DNA from: Ferrovibrio sp965278975
Lineage (GTDB): Bacteria; Pseudomonadota; Alphaproteobacteria; Ferrovibrionales; Ferrovibrionaceae
DNA: 64,000 bases
Direction of reading: 5' to 3'
Assembly (NCBI RefSeq): GCF_965278975.1
Contig: NZ_OZ257126.1
Span: 1,550,001 to 1,614,000 of the forward strand
The notes beneath the pieces were generated by a model. That model did no database searches and was not told the DNA's origin. It was given only the letters and a program-made list of their open reading frames with translations. This document shows positions 1 through 11,000 of this stretch, one piece after another (the first letter of the stretch is position 1; every line of letters starts with the position of its first letter). The translations under genes were made by a program, and so were the position numbers.

Positions 1-1
1 G

Positions 2-1429
2 GTGGCGCGCGGCGAAACCACCCGGATCATGAACGCGGTCGGCGAGGGCCTGGCGCACCATATGCGCCAGCAATATGCCCGGCTGCTGCGGCGGGCGGAT
101 TTCGCCGAGGTCGAGCGTATCGGCAAGGACACCATCTACACCACGCTGGCGCGCAACGCCCAGGTGCTGGCGGAAAGCCCGGCCGTGCTGGCTCAGGGCG
201 TTGCCTCGGTCGGCGCCTTCATCCTGGCGACACTCTATGTCGCCTATCTCTCGCTGCTGGCGGCGGCGGCGATCGCGGTGCTGATCTTCGTCATCTACCT
301 CGCCAGCCAGCTCCGCAAGGAGCATACCCAGGACGATCTCGCCGCCGGCCAGAAGGCCGAGCAGGAATTCTTCGAGACCTTCAGCCATTACCTGAACGGC
401 CTGAAGGAAGCGCGCATGGACCCGGATCGCGGCGACGACCTGTTCGAGAATTTTCTCTCCGCGCGCGCCAATCGCGCCCGCGAGCTGCGGCTCAAGGCGC
501 TCGACTCGATGATCGCTTTCGGCGTCGTGGTGTTCGGCAGCTTCTACCTGCTGCTCGGCACCGTCACCTTCATCACGCCGCAATATGTCGAGACCGCCTC
601 GATTGCGATGAAGATCGTTTATACGTCATCGGTGATGTGGCTGCTGATCGAAAGCCTGCTGCGCATCATGCCGACCGTGGCGCGCGGCAATGCCGCCTTC
701 ACCGAATTGCGCAAGCTGGAAGTGCGGCTGCGCGCGGTGCAGCGGCCCGATCCGCACACCCCGCTGCAATTGCCGAAGCTGCGCAGCCTGGAACTGCGCG
801 GCATCGCCTATACCTATCCGACCCAGGAGAATGACGGCCAGCCGTTTTCGATCGGCCCCTGCGACCTGCTGCTGAAGCCGGGCGAGGCCACCTTCCTGGT
901 CGGCGGCAATGGCTCGGGCAAGACCACGTTGCTGCGCAATCTCTGCCTGCTGTACAAGCCGCAGGGCGGCGAGGTGCTGTGGAACGGCGTGCCGGTGAGC
1001 GATGAGACGGCGGCGGATTACCGCCGCCGCATCTCGGCGGTGTTCGCCGATTTCCATCTCTTCGACCGCATCTATGGCAACCGCGATATCGATCCGGCAC
1101 GCGTCACCGCGATGCTCGAGCATGTGCAGCTCAATACCAAGACGCGCTACGTCAATGGCCGCTTCACCACGCTGGATCTCTCCACCGGCCAGCGCAAGCG
1201 GCTGGCCCTGGCGCTGGCGCTGCTGGAGAACCGTGACATCTACCTGTTCGATGAAATCGCCGCCGACCAGGACCCGAATTTCCGCCGCCGCATCTACGAG
1301 GAATTCATCCCCGAGTTGAAGGCGCGCGGCAAGGCTGTGCTCGCCATCACCCATGACGAACGCTATTTCGGCACCGCCGATGCGATCTACTTCATGGATG
1401 AAGGGCAGCTAACGCGGAGGAGCACATGA
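2..1429 (+). CDS. Cyclic-peptide-export-type ABC transporter, permease-ATPase fusion (5' partial)
   Basis: The reading frame is open to the left edge, so the true start and the first membrane helices are outside the window; the GTG at position 2 is only the first possible codon. About 475 residues are visible. Hydrophobic helices lie near residues 60-98 and 165-220. The ATPase domain follows, with Walker A GGNGSGKTT near residue 302, signature LSTGQRKRLAL near 393, Walker B IYLFDEIAADQ near 413 and an H-loop (ITHDERYF). The signature with TGQ instead of SGGQ and the short one-polypeptide layout resemble the SyrD/PvdE cyclic peptide exporter family of inner-membrane proteins. The substrate is unknown. 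It overlaps the next gene by ATGA, so the two are probably co-translated. Confidence 0.8.
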   Translation: MARGETTRIMNAVGEGLAHHMRQQYARLLRRADFAEVERIGKDTIYTTLARNAQVLAESPAVLAQGVASVGAFILATLYVAYLSLLAAAAIAVLIFVIYLASQLRKEHTQDDLAAGQKAEQEFFETFSHYLNGLKEARMDPDRGDDLFENFLSARANRARELRLKALDSMIAFGVVVFGSFYLLLGTVTFITPQYVETASIAMKIVYTSSVMWLLIESLLRIMPTVARGNAAFTELRKLEVRLRAVQRPDPHTPLQLPKLRSLELRGIAYTYPTQENDGQPFSIGPCDLLLKPGEATFLVGGNGSGKTTLLRNLCLLYKPQGGEVLWNGVPVSDETAADYRRRISAVFADFHLFDRIYGNRDIDPARVTAMLEHVQLNTKTRYVNGRFTTLDLSTGQRKRLALALALLENRDIYLFDEIAADQDPNFRRRIYEEFIPELKARGKAVLAITHDERYFGTADAIYFMDEGQLTRRST

Positions 1430-2694
1430 GCGACCAGGGCACCAATACGGCGCCATCCGCTGGCGATAACGGCAACGATAAGGGCCGCAATCCCGATATC
1501 CCGTTCGTGCGGCGCAGCATCTTCGTCTATCCGGTTGCCATCCTGGTGGTGTTCGGCTTCATCGTCATGGCGTTGTCGCGGTCGATCTTCGTGATGGTGA
1601 TGCCGGGCGAAGTCGGCGTGCTCTACGATCTGTTCTTCGGCGGTACGCAGACGGTGAAGGTCTATGGCGAGGGCCTGGTGACCAAGCTGCCCTGGAATCG
1701 CTTCTTCACCTACGACACCCGCCTGCAGGCCCTGCGCCAGCCGCTCTATGCGCTGTCGCAGGAGGGCATGTCGGTGCAGGTCGAACTGTCGGTGTTCTTC
1801 CGCGCCAGCCCGAAACTGGCCGGCCGCCTGCACAAGGAACTGGGTCCGCAATATATCAACCGCGTGATCTCGCCGCTGGTGATCTCCACCGTGCGCGAGA
1901 TGATCTCGCATCACCGCTCGCATGAACTCTACACCGTCGGCTTCGACTATCTGCAGAATGAAATTGAGAAGGAACTGCGCGGCAATCCGATCTCGGAGAT
2001 GATCGAATTCACCGATGTGCTGATCTCGCGCCTGGATCTGCCGCCGGTGGTGCTGCGCGCCATCGAGTACAAGCTGGAGCAGGAACAGATCGCCAAGGCC
2101 TATGAGTATGTGCTGCAGAGCCAGCGCGCCGAAGCCGAACGCAAGCGCATCGAAGCCATCGGCATCCAGAATTTCTATTCCATCGTGTCGTCGGCGCTGA
2201 CTCCGCCGCTGCTCACCTGGCGTGGCATCGAAGCGACGGTGGAAATGGCGCGCGCGCCGAATTCCAAGGTGGTGGTGGTGGGCAGCGGCAAGGATCAGCT
2301 GCCCATTATCCTTGGCGGCGAAATCGGGCAATTGCCGCAGACGCCGCCGCCGCCGGTGGCACCGGTGAGCCCGGAAAGCAATCAGCTTGATCGCCTGATG
2401 AGTCTGCCGCGCCTGTTCCCGCCGCAGACCGATCCGACCCAGGCGATGCCGCAGCAGGGCATGCCGCCGGGCAGCAATACCGGCGGTGCATCGCTGCTCT
2501 CGGGCAACAGCTACAATCCCGGCGCCACCACGCCGCAGGCAACCTTGCCGCAGAATCTGCCGCAGACTCCGCAACCCTATCTGCCGCAGGTGCCGGGGCC
2601 GCAGAATTATGTGCCGCCGATAGTTTCGGCGCCGCCGCCTGCACCGCCTGGTATTCAGCCGGTCGCGCCGTTGCAGCAGCAGGTGCCGCGCTGA
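1426..2694 (+). CDS. SPFH/band-7 (prohibitin-like) membrane protein
   Basis: This 422-residue protein has a short polar N-terminus, one transmembrane helix near residues 35-55, then an SPFH/band-7 domain (about 60-290) with the typical late charged, helical stretch around EQEQIAKAYEYVLQSQRAEA. The last 130 residues are low-complexity Pro/Gln/Ala. SPFH proteins oligomerise on membranes and scaffold proteases or transporters. The start overlaps the stop of the ABC transporter gene (ATGA), which suggests that it works with, or stabilises, that transporter. The family call is firm; a specific role is not visible. Confidence 0.8.
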   Translation: MSDQGTNTAPSAGDNGNDKGRNPDIPFVRRSIFVYPVAILVVFGFIVMALSRSIFVMVMPGEVGVLYDLFFGGTQTVKVYGEGLVTKLPWNRFFTYDTRLQALRQPLYALSQEGMSVQVELSVFFRASPKLAGRLHKELGPQYINRVISPLVISTVREMISHHRSHELYTVGFDYLQNEIEKELRGNPISEMIEFTDVLISRLDLPPVVLRAIEYKLEQEQIAKAYEYVLQSQRAEAERKRIEAIGIQNFYSIVSSALTPPLLTWRGIEATVEMARAPNSKVVVVGSGKDQLPIILGGEIGQLPQTPPPPVAPVSPESNQLDRLMSLPRLFPPQTDPTQAMPQQGMPPGSNTGGASLLSGNSYNPGATTPQATLPQNLPQTPQPYLPQVPGPQNYVPPIVSAPPPAPPGIQPVAPLQQQVPR

Positions 2695-2908
2695 TGCTTT
2701 GCGCTGGATTCACGCGGCGAATCGGCTACACTGCCGGCGACAAGCATCGCGGCGGATCGTGCAATTTTCAGGTCTTGCGTTCGCGGATTCGCACATTACA
2801 TGCGTAGCATATACCTGCCCCGGCACGTCATTATCGCACCAGTCATGGTGCAAGCCAATGGCGGCAAGGTAGTGCCTGCAGCATGGCAACGCCGAAGGAG
2901 AAGCGACG

Positions 2909-3640
2909 ATGCTGTTTCTGTACCGAATGGTGGCGAAGCGGATCATTCGCCGGCGTTTTCCCGGAGACCCCGACGAGGCAACTGACATGGCACGCAAGAA
3001 ATCCAATCCAAGCGGAGATGACCAGATCATGGATAATGCAAACGAGCAGACCCAGGCCGAGGCCGTAGCCGCTGAAGCCGCCACCAGCGATGCACCCGGC
3101 TTCGAAGCCGATGCGCCAAAAAGCCGCCTGGAGCGCGCCGAGACGATGGTGAAGGACCATATGCTGGTCTCCATCGGCGTCGGCGTGCTGCCTTTCCCGC
3201 TGCTCGATATCGCCGCCGGCCTGGCCTCCCAGGTCATGCTGGTGAAGCGTCTGTGCGGCGTCTATGACGTGCCGTTCAAGGAAAGCACCGCGCGCGCCGT
3301 GGTGATGAGCCTGGCCGGTTCGCTCAGCTCCACCGGCATCGCCATCGTTGCCGGTCTCAGCGTCGCCAAGTTCATTCCGGGCGCCGGCACGGCGGCGGGC
3401 CTGATCGCCCTGCCGGTGGCCAATGCGGCGATGACCTATGCCATCGGCAAGGTGTTCATCGGCCATTTCGAGATGGGCGGCACCCTGGTGGATTTCAGCC
3501 CGAAATCCAATGGCGCCTATTTCCGCGACCTCTATGCCCGCGGCAAGGCCTGCGCCACCGATCTGTTCAAGCGCAAGCCGAAATCGGCCGACGAAGTGGT
3601 GATCGACGCCGAGCCGGCGCCGCAGCCCCAGGCAGCCTGA
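2909..3640 (+). CDS. DUF697-type membrane protein
   Basis: The protein has 243 residues. The middle (about 75-190) carries two long Gly/Ala-rich hydrophobic segments of the DUF697 type, including VGVLPFPLLDIAAGLASQVM and GLSVAKFIPGAGTAAGLIAL. This pattern is seen in YcjF-like and GTPase-associated membrane proteins. The N-terminal 70 residues are polar and acidic, and the C-terminus is a short charged tail. The start at 2909 has a good ribosome site (AAGGAG eight bases upstream); in-frame ATGs at 2987 and 3029 are alternatives that would remove a basic leader. A strong terminator follows, so it is probably a single-gene unit. Function unknown. Confidence 0.7.
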   Translation: MLFLYRMVAKRIIRRRFPGDPDEATDMARKKSNPSGDDQIMDNANEQTQAEAVAAEAATSDAPGFEADAPKSRLERAETMVKDHMLVSIGVGVLPFPLLDIAAGLASQVMLVKRLCGVYDVPFKESTARAVVMSLAGSLSSTGIAIVAGLSVAKFIPGAGTAAGLIALPVANAAMTYAIGKVFIGHFEMGGTLVDFSPKSNGAYFRDLYARGKACATDLFKRKPKSADEVVIDAEPAPQPQAA

Positions 3641-3725
3641 TGCTGGCAGCGTAAAGCCGGCTGCCTGATGCCGGCTGGCTGACAGAGCCAGACCGAGTGA
3701 CGGAATGGCAGTGCAGTGAATCACA

Positions 3726-3760
3726 ACGGCCCTGGAGTATCTCCAGGGCCGTTTGTTTTG
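3726..3760 (+). terminator. Rho-independent terminator after the DUF697 gene
   Basis: A perfect 12-bp stem, ACGGCCCTGGAG (3726-3737) against CTCCAGGGCCGT (3741-3752), with a 3-base loop, is followed directly by the T-rich run TTGTTTTG. Confidence 0.85.
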
Positions 3761-3849
3761 CCGGCTTGCTTTTCCTCCGGCATCACCTGAAACTGCCGTC
3801 ACCGCTCTTTCATCCCACCACCCATGTATTGGGGAGCGCCGACCGGGCC

Positions 3850-4029
3850 ATGATCTATATCGTCGCGTTCATCTATATCCTGCTCGCCCTGCTGGTCGGC
3901 GTCGTTGGCTCCGGCTCGCGCATCGGTTTCTTCGGCACCTTCGTGCTGTCGCTGCTGCTGACGCCGCTTTTGATGATCTTCCTGCTGATCGCGCTGACGC
4001 CCCGGCGCAAGCCCAAGGCCAGCACCTGA
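3850..4029 (+). CDS. Small hydrophobic membrane protein
   Basis: This is a 59-residue protein starting MIYIVAFIYILL with two predicted transmembrane helices (about 2-22 and 27-50) separated by a Gly/Ser turn (GSGSRIGFF), and a basic C-terminal tail (RRKPKAST). The frame is open further upstream to 3697, but that extension runs through the terminator at 3726-3760 and is not protein-like, so the ATG at 3850 is preferred. Five bases separate it from the ion-channel gene, suggesting co-expression. Small proteins of this shape are common in alphaproteobacteria. Function unknown. Confidence 0.55.
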   Translation: MIYIVAFIYILLALLVGVVGSGSRIGFFGTFVLSLLLTPLLMIFLLIALTPRRKPKAST

Positions 4030-4033
4030 TCTG

Positions 4034-4729
4034 ATGCCCAGGCTGATCTCCGGGCCCTTCCGTTTCAGTGCCGGCACGCGCGACTGGGCGCTGTCCGGCA
4101 TGGTGCTGGCGCTGCTGGTGGTGCATTTCGTGCTCGGGCCGATCAGCGATCTCGGCCTGCTCAACCGCCCGGTGATCGGCACGCTGGCCACTCTGCTGGT
4201 GCTCACCAGCCTGGTCGCCACCTATACCGGCACAGTGATCGGCTATGTCACGTTGTTTGGCGGCGGCCTGGTCTGCGCCCTGCAATTGCTGCATCTCGTG
4301 CATCCGGAACAGAGCACCACGGCGGCCTTGCTGCTGGCCGGCGCTGCCTTCCTGCTGCTGATCTCGGTGGCGATCCTGATGGATGTGTTCAGCCGTCGCC
4401 GGGTCAACATGCATTGCATCATGGGCGCGGTGGCGGTGTATCTGCTGCTCGGGCTGATCTGGGGCCTGCTCTATGTCACCCTGGAACTGCTGTCGCCCGG
4501 CGCCTTCGTCTATCCCAGCGAGGCCGAGCGCGGCCACCGCACCTTCTCCAACCTGCTCTATTTCTCCTTCGTCACCCTCACCACCGTGGGCTATGGCGAC
4601 TTCCTGCCGCTGCATCCGGTGGCGCGGTCACTGGCCACGGCGGAGGCCCTGGTGGGCCAACTCTTCCCCGCCGTGCTGCTGGCGCGGCTGGTTTCGATGG
4701 AAGTCACTGCCTCGTCGGAAAAACCATAA
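4034..4729 (+). CDS. Potassium-channel-type pore protein (Ion_trans_2)
   Basis: The protein has 231 residues with about four N-terminal transmembrane helices (residues 18-125). A further helix, a pore loop with the canonical selectivity filter TTVGYGD (about residues 178-184) and a final helix complete a K+-channel pore domain. No cytoplasmic RCK/TrkA-N or cyclic-nucleotide domain is present, so gating is probably intrinsic or voltage/lipid dependent. The filter makes potassium selectivity very likely by family knowledge. It follows the 59-residue membrane protein gene by five bases. Confidence 0.85.
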   Translation: MPRLISGPFRFSAGTRDWALSGMVLALLVVHFVLGPISDLGLLNRPVIGTLATLLVLTSLVATYTGTVIGYVTLFGGGLVCALQLLHLVHPEQSTTAALLLAGAAFLLLISVAILMDVFSRRRVNMHCIMGAVAVYLLLGLIWGLLYVTLELLSPGAFVYPSEAERGHRTFSNLLYFSFVTLTTVGYGDFLPLHPVARSLATAEALVGQLFPAVLLARLVSMEVTASSEKP

Positions 4730-5036
4730 GTAGCATATTGCATATGCGAGCATACTTATTATTGCCATAAATTCCCTTATAAGTTTAAAGTTCAACTATA
4801 GCGATTTTCGATTTGACTCCCCTCCGCTAATCCTAAACGATGGATTATGTTGGATTTGTAAGCGTGTGGGGGCACGGTGGCGTAAAGCCGCTGCACAAAG
4901 AGGCGGTAAGCCATGTCAGTACAGTTCCACTTGTCATTTTGCGTCATTTTTTGCAGGGCAATATTAGTTTCTGTATTAGGTCGGGAACTATTGCATGCCT
5001 GACCTCACTTACCTGTATTAGGAGGTGGTGACGGCG
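4730..5036 (+). promoter_or_regulatory. AT-rich leader of the megasynthase operon
   Basis: This 307-base gap is much richer in A/T than its flanks. It contains a possible -35 box TTGACT (4813-4818) without a convincing -10. Two look-alike mini-hairpins follow, GGCGTAAAGCC (4879-4889) and GGCGGTAAGCC (4902-4912). A hairpin AGGTCGGG/CCTGACCT (4978-4985 with 4998-5005, one G-U pair) lies close to the start. The ribosome site AGGAGG (5020-5025) sits 11 bases before the ATG at 5037 and could pair with CCTC at 5003-5006. I see no known riboswitch; the region is probably the operon promoter plus a regulatory leader. Confidence 0.45.
4971..5022 (+). repeat. 10-bp direct repeat in the megasynthase leader
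   Basis: CTGTATTAGG occurs exactly at 4971-4980 and 5013-5022, 42 bases apart, close to four helical turns. The second copy runs into the ribosome-binding site. The spacing would suit a protein bound to one face of the DNA, but this is inference. Confidence 0.5.
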
Positions 5037-8000
5037 ATGAATCATGCGGGGGATACCGATTTCCGTCAGCGGCGCGCGACCGGGCTGGGCATTGCTTCAG
5101 CCGAGTCTGCCGCGGTCGATTTCACCTGCACCATCCGCCTGCCTTTAGCCAATCCGCTCCCGACCATCCTGCCCGGGGCCAATCTTGCCGATAGCGCGAT
5201 CATCGAAGCCGTGGTCACCGTGCAGCGCGCCGGGGGTTTTCCACTGCTCGATCTGCCGCTGGGTTTCAGCGCCACTGCGCTAGCCGAATGGGCGGCGCGG
5301 CTTGCCGACCGGCTGCTGCCCAGTCAGGCATCTTCGGCATCGCCCTTACCAATCTCTCCGCTGCCCGTGCTGGCTTTCCGTGCCGAAGCCGGCATGCCCG
5401 GTCTTGGCGCGATTGCCGAGGCGCAGGCACGCCATTGGCCGGGCGCACTGCTGCTGGTTGCCTGTGCCGATGCCGAAGCCCTGAAAACCGCCGTTGCATT
5501 GCCGGCGCAGGATCTGTGGATCGAGAGCGGTTCGCTCGGCGTGCTGCGCCAAGCCGCCGCCGATAACCGCGTCTCCGGTCTGGTTGCAGTTGGCGAAGAG
5601 TCCGGCGGCTGGTGCGGCGAGATGTCGAGCCTGCTGCTCGGCCGCGCCATGGCGCGGCTGGGCGATGAACTGGAGGCGATGCCGCCCTGGCTGCTGCGCG
5701 GCGGCCTTGGCCCGCAGGCTGCCGCTGCCGCCCATGTCGCCGGTGCGGCCGGTGTGGTGCTGGATGATTGCCTGTGGCTGCTGCCGGAATTCGGCCAATC
5801 CCAGCAGCGCCGCCTGCTGGAAAGCCTGGATGGCAAGGAAGCCGCCGTGCTCGGCGAAGCCTTCGGCGCGCCGCTGCGCCTCCTGCTGCATCCGCAATTC
5901 CCCGCCGCGCGCGCCCTGGAAGCCAGGGCATTGGAAATCGAAGCGGCGGGCCTGACACCACAGGCTGCGCGCCAGGCCTGGATCGATGCCGCGCAGGCGG
6001 CATTGCATGAACCAGGAAGCATATGGCCGTTGGGCCAGGGCGTCGGTCTGGCGAAAGCCGTGCGCGATGACCATGGCTCGCTCGGCCGCGTGGTTGCCGC
6101 CGTGCGCGCCATGCCGCAGCAACTGGCACGCCAGGCCAATGCGCTGGCGGCGCAATTCGCCGCTGAACAGGCGCCCCTGGCAGTGGCGCATCGCAGCCGC
6201 TATCCGCTGGTGCAGGGGCCGATGACGCGGGTGAGCGATGTGTCCGGTTTCGCTGCTGCCGTGGCGGCGGGCGGCGCCTTGCCGATGATCGCGCTGGCGG
6301 TGCTGAAGCCTGAAGACGTGCGGCAGGTGCTGCACCAGACCAAGGCCGAACTCGGCGATAAACCCTGGGGTGTCGGCCTGCTCGGCTTCCTGCCGCCGGA
6401 ACAGCTCGATGCGCAACTGGCGGAAGTGTTGCAGGCCAGGCCGCCCTTCGCGCTGATCGCCGGTGGCCGCGCGGAACAGGCGTTGCAGCTCGAAGCCCAG
6501 GGCATCGCCACTTATGTGCATGCGCCGACGCCGGCGCTGGCGCGCATGCTGGTGGAACGCGGCGTCAAGCGGCTGGTACTGGAAGGCCGCGAATGTGGTG
6601 GCCATGTCGGCCCGCTGCATTCGCTGCTGTTGTGGGAAAGCATCAGCATTGAATTGCTGAAAACCAAGCAGCCCGGCGAACTCTCGCTGCTGCTGGCCGG
6701 CGGTGTGCATGATGGCCTCACCGCCGCGATGGCGGCTGCCGTCATGGCGCCGCTGGTGGCTGCCGGCGCCAGGATCGGCTGCCTGATGGGTACGGCCTAT
6801 CTCGCCACCACGGAAATCACGTCAACCGGCGCCATCACGCCGGCTTTCCAGCAGGCTGTGCTGGCGGCCAGCGGCACCAGCAATCTGGAAAGCGGGCGCG
6901 GCCATGCCAATCGCTGCCTGGCGACGCCGTTCGCCGATTTCTTCCAGGCCGAACGCCGCCGCCTGCTGCGCGATGGCCTGAGCGGCGACGCGCTGCGCGA
7001 GGCGCTGGACGACCTGCTGCTCGGCCGCCTGCGGGTTGCCGCCAAGGGCGTCGAGCGCCAGGGCAATGCGCTGATCGCGGTTGATGCCGAACGCCAGCAG
7101 GTGGAAGGCATGTTCATGGCCGGCGAGGCGGCGGCACAGATCGGTGCGGTCAGCAGCATCGCGGCTTTGCATGAAGAGGTGAGCGATGGCGCGGCGGCCC
7201 GGCTTGGCGCCCTGGCCGGGCAGGATGCGGCGCCAGCGGTGAAGGGTGCCGCCTGCGATATCGCCATCATCGGCATGGCGCTGCATGTGCCGGGTGCGGC
7301 CAGCCATCACGGCTTCTGGCGCAACGTGCTGGACAAGAGCGTGGCGATCCGCGAGATCCCGGCCGATAAATGGGATTGGCGGCTGTATTATTCGGCCGAG
7401 CGCAACAAGCCGGATCATATTTCCAGCCGCTGGGGCGGCTTCATGGATGGCCTCGCCTTCGATCCGCTGCGCTATGGTATTCCGCCCAAGGCGGTACCCG
7501 ATATCGCGCCGGGGCAGTTGCTGGCGCTGGAAATGGTGCGCCGCGCGCTTGGCGATGCCGGCTACGAGACACGCGGTTTCGACCGCGAACATACCGCCGT
7601 GATCGTTGCCGGCGAGGATGCCGGTGGCTATCTCGGCAATGAACTGATCGCCCGCGCCCTGGCGCCGCTGGTCAGCGATGCAACGGCCGTGACCCAGGTG
7701 CGCGCCCACACCCAAGGCTGGAGCGAGGAGGTATTCCCCGGCATCCTCACCAGCGTGGTGGCCGGGCGCATCGCCAACCGCTTCGATTTCGGTGGCGCCA
7801 ATTTCACCGTGGATTCTGCCTGTGCCTCCAGCATCACCGCCCTGTCGCTGGCCGTCGGCGAACTTACCTCGGGCCGCGCCAACATGGCGGTGCTGGCCGG
7901 TGTCGATAATACCCAGACGCCCTATCACTACACGGCCTTCTCGGCGGTGTCGGCTTTGTCGCCCACCGGCAAGCTGCGCGCCTTCGATCAGGCCGCCGAT

Positions 8001-11000
8001 GGCACCGTGCTGGGCGAGGGCGTTGCCGCCTTCATTCTCAAGCGCCGCGTCGATGCCGAACGCGATGGCGACCGCATCTATGCCGTGATCAAGGCGGTGG
8101 CGAGTTCCAGTGACGGCAAGGGCCTAGGGATGACCGCGCCGCGCCCGATCGGCCAGAAGCGTGCGTTGCGCCGCGCCTATGAAGCCGCCGGCCACTCCAT
8201 CGCCGGGCTGGGCTTCTATGAAGCGCATGGCACCGGCACGGCGGTGGGCGACCGCGCCGAACTCGAAACCGTCGGCGGCCTGCTGAAAGATGCCGGTGCG
8301 GCGGCGCAAAGCTGTGCACTCGGCTCGGTGAAGGCGCTGATCGGCCATGCCAAGACGGCGGCCGGTGCGGTCGGCCTGGCCAAGGTGGCGCTGGCGCTGC
8401 ATCACCGCACCATCCCGCCGCAGCCCGGCATCGAGAAACCCTTGCAGCCGATCGGCCAGGCGGATTCACCGCTTTATGTCAGCGATGGCGCCTTGCCCTG
8501 GTTCGGCGATGAACGCCCGCGCCGCGCCGGCCTCTCGGCTTTCGGCTTCGGCGGCACCAATGCCCATGCGGTGCTGGAGGAGTATGACCCGGGCCGGCCC
8601 GCTTCGATGGGGGCGGCTGCCTGGCCGGCCTATCTGTTCGCCGGCAGCGCCGCCGACAAGGCCGGCCTGCTGCGCGAGCTTGCCCTGCTGCAACGTGCCG
8701 TGCGGCATGATACGCCCGATGGCGCGGGGATCGAGCTGCATGAAATCGCCGCCGCCATGGCCGAGCGGTTCGATATCACCGCCGCCTGGGGCTTCACGCT
8801 TGTCGCCACCGGCAAGGCGCAGCTTCTCGAAGGTCTGGCCGCGATCCACCGCCATCTCGATGATGCGGCGCAGCCCTTGCCGCAGGATGCCTGGGCCGGA
8901 GCGCGCAAGGCTGCTGGCGAAATGCCGCTGGCGCTGCTGTTCCCGGGCCAGGGTAGCCAGCGGCTGCAGATGTGCCGCGAGATTGCCGTCTACATGCCGG
9001 AACTGCGTGCCAGCATCGAGGCGGCGGAAATGCAGGCGGCGGATATGCTGCCCGACCGCCTGAGCCGGCTGATCTATCCGCCGGCGGTGTTCGACGGCGC
9101 CGCGAAAGAGGCACAGGCCGCCAGGCTGACCAACACGGCGGTGGCGCAGATCGCGCTTGGCGCGGTGGAAGCCGGGCTGATCGATCTGCTGCGCCGGCTT
9201 GGCGCGCGGCCCAGCTTCGCCGCTGGCCATTCCTATGGCGAATATGCCGCGCTCTATGCCGGCGGCGCGATGGATCGCGCCACCTTGTTCAGGCTGTCGC
9301 TGGCGCGTGGCCGTGCGATGGCGGCGGCACCCGCCGGCCGCATGTGTGCCGTCTCCGCCAGCCGCGATGTGTTGCAGGCGAAACTCGGCGCTTTCCCCCA
9401 TGTGGTGATCGCCAATATCAATTCCGACAAGCAGATCGTGCTGTCGGGTGCCAGCGCGGAAATCGAAAGCCTGGTGGCGTTGCTGGAAGGCGAGGGCATC
9501 CCCTGCCGCCTGCTCAATGTCGGCGGTGCCTTCCATTCGCCGCTGATGCAGGAGGCGCAGGCGCCGCTGGGCGCCGCCATCGCTGCCGCCACATTGCAGG
9601 TGCCGTCGCGCCTTGCGGTGCATGCCACCCGCGATGGCCAGCCTTTCCCCGATGACGTGCCGGCCTTGAAGGCGCAGCTCAGCGCGCAGATGACCGATGC
9701 GGTGGATTTCGTCGCCCAGATACGCGGCCTGCACGGGGCCGGCGCGCGGCTGTTCGTCGAACTCGGACCGGGCGGCGTGCTGGCGCATCTGGCCAGGCAG
9801 ATTCTGAAAGACGGCGAAGCCCGCGTGCTGCATGTCGATGATGGCGGCGGCCTGCGCGGCCTGCTGCGCCTGCTGGCGGCATTGTGGGCCGAGGGCCAGC
9901 CGCTCGATCTGACGCGGCTGTTGCCGCCAATGGCTGCCCGCCCGCTGGAAGTTCTGGCTGATCTGGCAGCGCGCGAAGCCGCGCCCACCACCTGGATCGT
10001 CGATGCCATGCAGGTGCGCCCGGCGCGTGCCGATTCACCCCTCAAGGCGCATCGCCCGGCCTTGCGCGATGCCAATTCGCCTTCTCTCTCCAGCAATACG
10101 CCCCCAAGAAATGACGGTGACAGCATGGCAGCAGAAAGACCGCCCAATCCTGGCGCCATGGGAGGCGGCAGTGATCTGCTTGCCGCCTATGCCGAATACC
10201 AGGCGACAATGCGCCAGTTCCTGCATACCCAAGAGCAGGTGATGAACCTGATGCTCGGCGGCCAGCCCGCTGCTGCGCCGTCATTTGCCCCGGCAATGCC
10301 GGCGCCCATTCAAGTGGCTGCGCCCGCGCCTGTTGCCGCGCCGGTTGCTGCTGCGCCAGTGGTTGCCGCACCAATCGCCGCTGCCGCCGCGCCGCGTCTC
10401 GACCGCAGCGGTGCCGAAGCCCTGCTGCGTGATATCGTCAGCGAGCGCACCGGCTATCCGCTGGCGATGATAGACCTGGAACAGGATATCGAGGCCGAGC
10501 TTGGCGTCGACTCGATCAAGCGGCTGGAAATGATCGAGCGTGTGCTGGCGGCGTTGCCGGCGCCGGCCGCGCAGCGTTTCCGTGCCGGTGCCGAAGCAAC
10601 CGCACGGGTGAAAGTGCTGCGGCAATGGGTGGAGGCGATCCTCAGTTCGCTGGAGGATGGCTCCGGCGGCGCCAAGGATGTCGCCGCCGATGTTGCCGCG
10701 TCCGTGCCGGTGCCGGCGGACGCGGCTGTCACTTCCCACACGGCACCCAGTATTGATTGCGATTGTCCGGCCTTCGCCATGGCGCCGCGCCTGGCGCCGC
10801 TGCCGCAGGAGCTGCCCTGGCGGCTGAAAGGCCTGTTTCTGCTGCTGCCGGGTCCGGAAGCCATCAGCCATGAAATCGCCCGCGCGCTAGCCGGGCGCGG
10901 CCTGGTGGTGGCGATGCTGCCCGATGAGCCATCGGCCCAGGCGGAAGCCATCCATGCCGCCCGCGCCGAACATGGCCCGGTGCGTGGTATTGTGCAGCTC

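Noticed and set aside
4871..4915. Possible cyclic-di-GMP-I riboswitch, because of a GTAAAGCC segment.
   Set aside because: The rest of the conserved core (GAAA receptor side and CGGGTTACCG-like end) is absent.
4840..5031. A 63-codon frame in the megasynthase leader.
   Set aside because: No ribosome site, atypical composition, and it crosses the hairpins and the ribosome site of the synthase.
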